20,252 nucleotides of DNA from Candidatus Sumerlaeota bacterium (GTDB lineage Bacteria > Sumerlaeota > Sumerlaeia > JADFCT01), in NCBI GenBank assembly GCA_026398575.1, contig JAPLSP010000726.1, forward strand, positions 1 through 20,252. The letters run 5' to 3'. Shown here piece by piece: positions 6,236 to 11,586 of the stretch (positions are counted from its first letter, which is position 1; every line of letters starts with the position of its first letter). The notes below the pieces were generated by a model, which saw only the letters and a list, made by a program, of their open reading frames with translations, did no database searches and was not told where the DNA came from. The position numbers and the translations under genes are program-made.

Positions 6236-7810
6236 TTAGAAACGCACATTATCCGCGTGTTCCAGCGTGAAATTTGCCTCTTGCTGAGTTGATATTCGGT
6301 GTTCCTTGAGCAATAGGTTTTCGAATACAACATTCTCGATAAGATGGTCTGCTCCGAATCCCTGAATGAAAGACTTGGGAAGGGTGGGCTGCAGGACTTG
6401 GATGTTTTTGAAGCGGACGTTGCGGATGGCGCCGCGATGGGGGGCGTGCTTGAGCGCATCTTCGGGCGTCAGACGCAGCCAGGGGCCGCCGCCGGGAGGC
6501 GCCTTTCGCTGAGGATTCGAGCGGCTGTATTCGCGCGGGCAATCCGCGCTGTAGATGGAAAGCCCGAGCCGCAGATCAATCAGTTTGGCGCGCGAATCCT
6601 CGACCCGGATATCCTCGAACCGCACGTTTTCCACCGTCGCGAAGTCGCCGTTGTGAATGCTGAAGGTGGCGCCGTTCTCGACGCGGATGATATCGCAGTT
6701 CTTGAAGAGAATATCCTCGACGCGCGCCGTTCGCAGCTCATAGCCGATCTCCATCCCGTTTCCCCAAGGCCCGTTCCAAAACACGGAGTTCAGAATGCGC
6801 GCCCCGCGCACGTCGTTGGCGTCTTTGCCCGCGTCGCTCAGGGCCTTCGTGTCCTTGTCCGTGTCCCTTGGGTCCCTTCTGTCCCTTTCGTCCCTGCCTC
6901 CTGTCTTCGCGCTTCCGGCGCCCGCAGCCAAAGCCTTGGTCGCGCTGCTCTTGATCTCATTCTCATAAATATTCCCGCCCATCGCCTTGATCGAGACGCA
7001 ATCGTCCTTTGTGCGCAGGAAGCAGCCATCCACCGTGACGTTGCGGCTGCTGACGATATCAATGCCGTCGTCGTTGTCGCGCCAGCCGATCAGCTTGACG
7101 TTCGTGATGCGAATATCCTGCGAATGATCCGTGACGACGGTCCACCCGTAGCTGCCGACGATCGTGACGCCTTCGAGCTCGATGTTGGCGCATCGCTTGA
7201 GCGAAACCATCTGCATCTTGGTTGTGCGCGTCGAGGCGTCGAGGATGCCGCGTCCCATGACGCGCGCATTTTTTGCGCCGTCCCCGCGGATGACGCCCCG
7301 CACAACCGCTCCCAGCGCGAGATAAACCGTCATGCCGTCTTCGAGGCGGATTTCCCCGGCCTCATGAATTTTCCCTCCCTCAAAATAACGTACACGCGCG
7401 TCGCCAGCCTTGGGCGCGGCCGCCTCGGGAGGATCGGCGAAAAGAAAAAGCGGCCGCTTCAGGTCCCCATTGATCTCGACGCTCAACTGGCAAGGCTTCG
7501 AGATCGTAAATCGCAGCGCGGCGCCTTCAACCTTGCCTTCGATCTTCCGGCTGAGCGGACGAATGACCGCGCTCTGAATCGGCTTCGCGCTGATAACCTC
7601 AACCTCAACCTTCTCCGAAACTCCAAACATCGCGAAAGCAGCGACTTCACTCGAATAGACAAACACCGGCTTCCCATCAACACGAACCTGATAATCACTC
7701 GAAGGCGTCAATCCACTCGGCGCCGGATAGATAATGGCTTCAGCCATAGCCATACTGCCTCCCTCTGCGATCGCGAGCAGCAAAACAATTAGCTTCCTGG
7801 ATATGAACAT
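6236..7810 (-). CDS. secreted GH28-like right-handed beta-helix glycosidase (polygalacturonase family)
   Basis: The 524-residue protein begins with a signal peptide (charged MFISRK, then hydrophobic LIVLLLAIAEGG, cleavage near AMAEA). A beta-sandwich-like N-terminal part follows, and then a parallel beta-helix from about residue 150. The GH28-type acidic motifs are present: DNDDGID at about 242-248 and KDDCVSIK at about 263-270. The usual GHG-type motif seems replaced by WGNGMEIGYE. The family hydrolyses pectic or related uronic-acid polysaccharides outside the cytoplasm; the substrate here is open. Between the second motif and the next coil (about residues 288-335) there is an insertion rich in Arg, Asp and Lys with three-residue periodicity, encoded by a nonamer DNA array. 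The 3' end faces the AlbA_2 gene with an 18-base gap. No obvious partner gene is adjacent, and no clear terminator is seen. Confidence 0.8.
   Translation of the reverse strand: MFISRKLIVLLLAIAEGGSMAMAEAIIYPAPSGLTPSSDYQVRVDGKPVFVYSSEVAAFAMFGVSEKVEVEVISAKPIQSAVIRPLSRKIEGKVEGAALRFTISKPCQLSVEINGDLKRPLFLFADPPEAAAPKAGDARVRYFEGGKIHEAGEIRLEDGMTVYLALGAVVRGVIRGDGAKNARVMGRGILDASTRTTKMQMVSLKRCANIELEGVTIVGSYGWTVVTDHSQDIRITNVKLIGWRDNDDGIDIVSSRNVTVDGCFLRTKDDCVSIKAMGGNIYENEIKSSATKALAAGAGSAKTGGRDERDRRDPRDTDKDTKALSDAGKDANDVRGARILNSVFWNGPWGNGMEIGYELRTARVEDILFKNCDIIRVENGATFSIHNGDFATVENVRFEDIRVEDSRAKLIDLRLGLSIYSADCPREYSRSNPQRKAPPGGGPWLRLTPEDALKHAPHRGAIRNVRFKNIQVLQPTLPKSFIQGFGADHLIENVVFENLLLKEHRISTQQEANFTLEHADNVRF
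6844..6907. repeat. degenerate nonamer array inside the GH28-like gene
   Basis: Read on the plus strand, consecutive units such as GTCCCTTGG, GTCCCTTCT, GTCCCTTTC and GTCCCTGCC repeat with nine-base spacing, with one 12-base step near 6851-6862. On the coding strand this gives RDE, RDR, RDP, RDT and similar triplets. The words (AAGGGACNN on the coding strand) resemble the GGACNNCAA nonamers at 11287-11559. A period divisible by three leaves the reading frame intact. Confidence 0.75.
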
Positions 7811-8021
7811 GGTCCCAACCTAATCGCCAGAATTCCTGAAGTACAATTCCCAATCTGTGTGTCAGCGCTGGTTACACTGCGATTGGCAGGCAAAATCATT
7901 GAGGGCAGAATCATAATGATTCTGCCCTCAATGATTCTGCCTGTATCCACGCCCGCTAATTCGACAACATCATTAAGGATATCGCGTAACCAGCGCCTCG
8001 CTTCTTGAGACTATCAGGTCT
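7811..8021. repeat. intergenic 57-bp palindrome framed by an 11-bp inverted repeat
   Basis: The 211-base gap between the GH28-like start and the antitoxin-like stop holds a near-perfect palindrome at 7887-7943. The arms at 7888-7914 and 7916-7942 match at 26 of 27 positions around a single central base. Each arm contains GAATCATTGAGGGCAGAATC-like sequence, itself two near-copies of a GGCAGAATCATT word. Around it an 11-bp inverted pair (GCGCTGGTTAC at 7865-7875, GTAACCAGCGC at 7986-7996) frames the palindrome. It could be a REP/MITE-type dispersed element, a transcription end for the antitoxin operon, or both. No T-tract follows directly, so it is not a classic intrinsic terminator. I cannot pick out the GH28 promoter. 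Confidence 0.8.
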
Positions 8022-8201
8022 TTACCATCTTTCTATCTCTTTCTCCAATTCTTTCTCGGTTATGACTCTATCATTTACGGAATCATCAAGCCCGCGTTCG
8101 ATAATTCCTTGGAATGCCAAATCCTCGACTATCTCCCTGAGAGTAGCATCTTCGGGAAGCTCATCAATCAACGCGAGAGCTCGTTCTTTTGCGCCCATCA
8201 T
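8022..8201 (-). CDS. lone RelB/ParD-like antitoxin protein
   Basis: A 59-residue, strongly acidic protein. The block ALALIDELPEDATLREIVEDLAFQGIIERGLDD follows the pattern of small antitoxins of RelE/ParE modules (LIDxLPxxAT, then a helix, then GLxD). It is recognisably similar to the complete antitoxin at 16079-16267. Normally a RelE/ParE toxin starts at or just after the antitoxin stop; here the next 210 bases contain only a palindrome region, so the toxin is missing or was lost. I place the start at ATG 8201 (a second ATG follows at 8198); an in-frame GTG at 8213 is possible, and none has a clear ribosome site. It lies 36 bases downstream of the membrane protein gene on the same strand. It could be a remnant or an anti-addiction gene. 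Confidence 0.6.
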   Translation of the reverse strand: MMGAKERALALIDELPEDATLREIVEDLAFQGIIERGLDDSVNDRVITEKELEKEIERW

Positions 8202-8237
8202 AAAGCGTGTCACCGGGGAATTTGTCCCAAAGGAATG

Positions 8238-8726
8238 CTAGCGATCCATGTGAAATCCACCGTCTTCAGTATATATAAAACATTCATAGCCACATGGAGC
8301 ATTCCTGCACAAGACACTGATCTCGAACCGATTCTTATCGCCATAGTATCTCCAACACTGGTTTCCGACGGTAGGGGAGGTCACTGATATCTGCCCCTTG
8401 TCCTGCAAGCGCTGAAGCGTTTCAGGATATTCTCCAAAACGATTTTTGTAATCCTTGAGAGCAGCTAACAACGGTTTTGTTTCCTGCTCAAAAATCGGTC
8501 TTTCGCGTTCCACAACCTCATTGAACCTGCGCATTTCTTCAGCATATTGCTGCGAATTTCGTCCACCGATAATGGAACCAACAATTAAGAGAATGACCAA
8601 AGCGCCAAACAGCATTGCGAAGAGGATGCCGACAATTCGCCAGCAACCACCCCAGGAGAAGCGCAAGAAAGGGCCTTCATCCTGAGATGGTTTCCAAGGA
8701 TAATTACCGCTCCAATTCTCGCCCAT
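8238..8726 (-). CDS. hypothetical single-pass membrane protein
   Basis: The 162-residue protein is not one I recognise. Residues about 1-28 are a cytoplasmic, aromatic-rich head (NYPWKPSQDEGPFLRFSWGG). Residues about 29-53 form one strong membrane helix (IVGILFAMLFGALVILLIVG). A charged helical stretch follows (EEMRRFNEVVERERPIFEQE), then LKDYKNRFGEYPETLQRLQD, which resembles the post-helix segment of pilin-like or type II secretion pseudopilin proteins. The C-terminal part carries four cysteines (CWRYY, LCRNAPCGYEC) and would be extracytoplasmic, so disulphides are possible. The ATG at 8726 lies three bases after the stop of the Gfo/Idh/MocA pseudogene, so the two were probably co-transcribed. 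Codon use looks AT-richer than that gene. Confidence 0.6.
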   Translation of the reverse strand: MGENWSGNYPWKPSQDEGPFLRFSWGGCWRIVGILFAMLFGALVILLIVGSIIGGRNSQQYAEEMRRFNEVVERERPIFEQETKPLLAALKDYKNRFGEYPETLQRLQDKGQISVTSPTVGNQCWRYYGDKNRFEISVLCRNAPCGYECFIYTEDGGFHMDR

Positions 8727-8729
8727 CAG

Positions 8730-10091
8730 CTACAAACTCCACCCCTTCCGGTATTCCGTCCGGACGTATTTGTTCGCGTCGGGGAGGTTGGTGACTTTCA
8801 TGTTTTCGGCGTCCCAGGTGATGCGCGAGTCCACGCGCCGCGCGATGTTGCCGAGAAGGCAGATTTCCGTCAGCGGGCCGGAATATGCGAAGTCGGCGCC
8901 GGCTTTGCCCTGGCCTTTGCAGGCGCGAATCCAGTCCTGTTCGTGTCCGCCTGGGACGCGCGGGATCGTTGGCGCGGGGCGTTTGTATTCCTTCATCAGG
9001 CTTTCAGGGATGATGCGCGCCTCGTTGCCGTAAACGCCGGCCATGATCTTGCCTTTCGTGCCTTTGATGATTAGGCCGCCTTCCTTGGGCATCGTGCGGC
9101 CATCTTCGAGTTCCTCGGGACGCGGCGCGCGAACGCCTTCGTACCACGTCAGTTTGACGGGCGGCAGTTTTTCGCGCGCGGGGAATTGAAACGTCACGAC
9201 GGACGCGAGCGGATGCGTCTCGTTGTTCAAGCCGAGCGATGTGGCTTCGATCGTCGTAGGCTGTCCCAGCTTGAGCGCCCAGACAATCGGATCGAAAGTA
9301 TGCGCGCCGCGGTCGCCCATCATGCCGTTGCCGAAGTCCAGCCAGCAGCGCCAGACCGCCGGATGATAAGCGGGATGATAAGGCCGCATCGGCGCCGGGC
9401 CGATCCACAAATCCCAGTCGAGCTTGGCGGGCACGGGCGGCGTTTCTTTGGGGCGGGTCGTTCCGCCGAACTTCGAACTCCATCCGGCGTGTCCCCAGGG
9501 ATAATAGGAAAGGTCGCACCAGGCGTCCACCTCGCGCACTTCGCCGATGGCGCCGTCCCAGACCCATTCGCAGATCAGGCGGACGGCTTCGGTCGAGTGG
9601 CCCTGGATGCCCATTTGCGTGGCGACGCCGGCTTCCTTCGCCGCCTTGGCCAGCATCCGCGCTTCATAGACGTCGTGCGTCAGCGGCTTCTGGCACTAGA
9701 CGTGCTTGCCGGCCTTGATGGCGGCCATCGAAATGACGGCATGCGTATGATCGGGCGTGCCGACAATGACAGCGTCAATATCCTTTTGCTTGTCGAGCAT
9801 CACGCGGAAATCCTGATAAGTCTTCGCGTTGGGAAATTTCTTGGTAATTTTTTCGATATTGCCCAAGTCCACGTCGCACAGCGCGACGATGTTTTCGCCG
9901 GCGCTGTTATTGACGTTGGAGCCGCCCATGCCGCCGATGCCGATCCCGGCGATGTTGAGTTTTTCGCTGGGTGGAATCACGCGCGGCCCTCCCAGGACGT
10001 GGCGCGGAACGATGGTGAAAATGGCGGCGGCCGAAGCGGCCGAAGCGGCGGTCGTCATAAACGAACGGCGGGTGATGGTGGCGTCTGACAT
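8730..10091 (-). pseudogene. Tat-exported Gfo/Idh/MocA-family oxidoreductase interrupted by one amber codon
   Basis: The full frame is 453 codons plus stop. It starts at ATG 10091 (AGGAG at 10101-10105) with a Tat signal: ITRRSFMTTAASAASAAAIF, then VPRHVLGG. A Rossmann fold follows (LNIAGIGIGGMGGSN, IVALCDVD), then GTPDHTHAVISMAAIKAGKHV. The next codon, 132, is TAG (9698-9696), followed directly by CQKPLTHDVYEARML. Family members read KHVYCQKPLTH here, so a tyrosine codon became amber by one base change. The frame is otherwise open to the TAG at 8730-8732, with the C-terminal catalytic domain intact (GNGMMGDRGAHTFDPIVWAL). The family uses NAD(P) to oxidise or reduce sugars and inositols. It may be a recent pseudogene, a sequence error, or a readthrough case. 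Recoding of TAG is unlikely because accD, 4241-6217, 14232-14834 and 14869-16035 all end in TAG. Confidence 0.88.
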
Positions 10092-10137
10092 GTTGGCAAT
10101 CTCCTGTAAAATGGATGATTCATCACAAATTACTCTG

Positions 10138-11253
10138 CTATCTATTAAAGCAACGCCTAATCCAGCTTCCAATGGAACAGCCCTGCTTTTTCATTTCCGC
10201 GTTTTCCTTGAGCGCCTGCTCCAGCGCAGAGATATAGCTGCTGACTTCCGGCGCAAGAGTGGAATCAGTCTGCGGCAAGGCAAGGCGCGCAAGCGAGCTA
10301 ATTACTGGATCAAGCCCCTGGGCGAATGCGCGGAGGGTTTCTTCGATACCGCCGTCGCGCGGAGCGGCGGGATCAATCGCAATCCAGCCGGAAGGCGCCA
10401 CAGACGCGCTTTCATCCTTGGCGGCCAGAATGACATGACGATATGTGGCGCCGCTGGAAGGGCGTCCAGCCAGGCGCTGATTATGCGCCTGCGAGAGCGC
10501 TTCGACCGCAGCCTGCGCGCCGGGCAGAGCCGGGATCGCGCATTCGGCAAACATCATCAGCAACCACGACAGGAGATCGCCTTGGGGAAAAACAGTTGCG
10601 GATTGCGGATTGCGGATTGGGGATTGTTGATTCCGGGGTTCGGGATTCGGGCTTCGGGACTCGGAACTCGGAACTCGGAACTCGGAACTGGCGATTTGGG
10701 ACTCGGAACTCGGACCTCGAAACTCGGACCTTATGAATCGTAAATCGTCAATCGTAAATCGTAAATCATCCACAGTCTCGAGCAGCTGGGGCAGTCCGCG
10801 CTCGGCGTGTTCGGCGAGCCAGGGGTTGGGCTTGTTGGTGAGGCGCTCGATCCATTCGGCGATTTTCGATTCGGCAGTGCGGACGCCGGGCGTATCGAAA
10901 GGACCGCTGATCGCAATGCGCCGCCGCGCCACGCGCGTCATTTCGCCGATCGCCTGTTTGCGTTGAGGCTGCGGGATATGCTCCAGCACGTCGGAGGCAA
11001 GGACCAGATCGAATTCGCCGTCGCCAAACGGCATTACGCAGGCCGAGCCCTGGCTATAGCGCGGGCGGGCGCATTCGGGCATGTCAAGCGTCCAGACTTC
11101 GCGCCCGGGCAACGCGTCGGCCAGCGCGCCGGGATAGCCGCCTACATCAAGAACTCTCCAAACGCCCGCCGGATCCATTGCCTCGATCATCGCGCACAAG
11201 GCGCTGAGGCGATCATAGCGGTCGAAGGGCAGAGTGTCGGGGATTGAAGACAT
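10138..11253 (-). CDS. class I SAM-dependent methyltransferase with a repeat-encoded insertion
   Basis: The 371-residue protein starts at ATG 11253; codons upstream of it are read from nonamer repeats and are not counted. It shows a Rossmann methyltransferase core: VWRVLDVGGYPGALADALPG (motif I, about residues 30-50), TLDMPE (acidic strand), then MPFGDGEFDLVLASDVLEHI (motif IV with the post-motif helix) and RRRIAISGPFD. The substrate is unknown. Residues about 160-219 are the product of a heptanucleotide array (segments like SEFRVPSSESRSP and IRNPQSATVF), with no resemblance to a methyltransferase. Sensible helical protein sequence resumes after it (DLLSWLLMMFAECAIPAL) and ends in EQALKENAEMKKQG plus a basic tail. 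The frame stays open across 175 bases of repeat. There is no clear ribosome site. Confidence 0.78.
   Translation of the reverse strand: MSSIPDTLPFDRYDRLSALCAMIEAMDPAGVWRVLDVGGYPGALADALPGREVWTLDMPECARPRYSQGSACVMPFGDGEFDLVLASDVLEHIPQPQRKQAIGEMTRVARRRIAISGPFDTPGVRTAESKIAEWIERLTNKPNPWLAEHAERGLPQLLETVDDLRFTIDDLRFIRSEFRGPSSESQIASSEFRVPSSESRSPNPEPRNQQSPIRNPQSATVFPQGDLLSWLLMMFAECAIPALPGAQAAVEALSQAHNQRLAGRPSSGATYRHVILAAKDESASVAPSGWIAIDPAAPRDGGIEETLRAFAQGLDPVISSLARLALPQTDSTLAPEVSSYISALEQALKENAEMKKQGCSIGSWIRRCFNR
10598..10772. repeat. 25-unit heptanucleotide array inside the methyltransferase gene
   Basis: The plus strand divides exactly into 25 consecutive 7-base units with no phase slip over 175 bases. 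It starts with three GCGGATT, grades through TCGGGAT and TCGGGAC into a block of TCGGAAC (four in a row at 10661-10688), and ends with TCGTAAA, TCGTCAA, TCGTAAA, TCGTAAA, TCATCCA. The left end is the reverse complement of the CAATCCG word, and the right end is a rotation of CAATCGT. Both words occur in the second array at 16701-16770. The two ends are therefore in opposite orientation and could pair imperfectly. Confidence 0.92.
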
Positions 11254-11586
11254 TGCGCAAGATTCCAGATTGCTTTGGCGGTTGAAAGACCGCAACGACC
11301 ACAAGGACATCAAGGACCGCAAGGACATCAACAACCACAAGGAACGCATAGATCACAAAGAACAAAAATCGCGAGAGCGCCACGGATCTTAACAAGATCA
11401 AGGACTACAACGACCGCAAGGACATCAAAGACCGCACCAATTGCAAGCATAATTGGGGGAATAAATACATCAAGAAAAATAGCCTGGCCGATGTTAAAAA
11501 GTTTTCCCCATCTTCTGGTCTTTGATGTCCTTGCGGTCCTTGTTGTCCTTCGCCAGCTCAAGCAAAAGTAAACGACCAACCGACTC
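11254..11586. repeat. 333-base gap filled with nonamer arrays in inverted orientation
   Basis: This gap before the methyltransferase start is mostly repeat. Nine nonamers fill 11287-11367 (for example CGACCACAA, GGACATCAA, GGACCGCAA, GGACATCAA). Further units lie at 11393-11437, and complementary units in reverse orientation at 11512-11556 (TTTGATGTC, CTTGCGGTC, CTTGTTGTC). The segments 11400-11433 and 11517-11550 are inverted 34-bp arms with 32 matches, separated by 83 AT-rich bases. Short open frames through this region only translate the repeats. Transcripts reading from the BatA gene into the methyltransferase gene would contain a long stem-loop. No conventional promoter is evident. Confidence 0.88.

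Noticed and set aside
6344..7792. Long plus-strand open frame opposite the GH28-like gene (about 480 codons)
   Set aside because: The composition is biased, no motif is recognisable, and the opposite strand carries a signal peptide and conserved GH28-type motifs.
9004..9567. Alternative minus-strand frame within the oxidoreductase
   Set aside because: It is out of frame with the conserved Gfo/Idh/MocA sequence and has shadow-frame composition.
9696..9698. TAG recoded as an amino acid throughout the genome
   Set aside because: accD, the AlbA_2/ATPase gene, the signal peptidase gene and the TPR gene in this window all end at TAG at family-appropriate or plausible positions.
10598..10772. Possible CRISPR array
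   Set aside because: The units are only seven bases and contiguous, with no spacers, and no cas genes are near.
11254..11349. N-terminal extension of the methyltransferase (Leu/Ser/Arg-rich)
   Set aside because: It is encoded by the nonamer repeats upstream of the more plausible ATG at 11253.
11213..11579. Several small open frames with Val/Leu-rich or Thr/Arg-rich repeats
   Set aside because: They are direct translations of the nonamer arrays on either strand, without ribosome sites or independent support.
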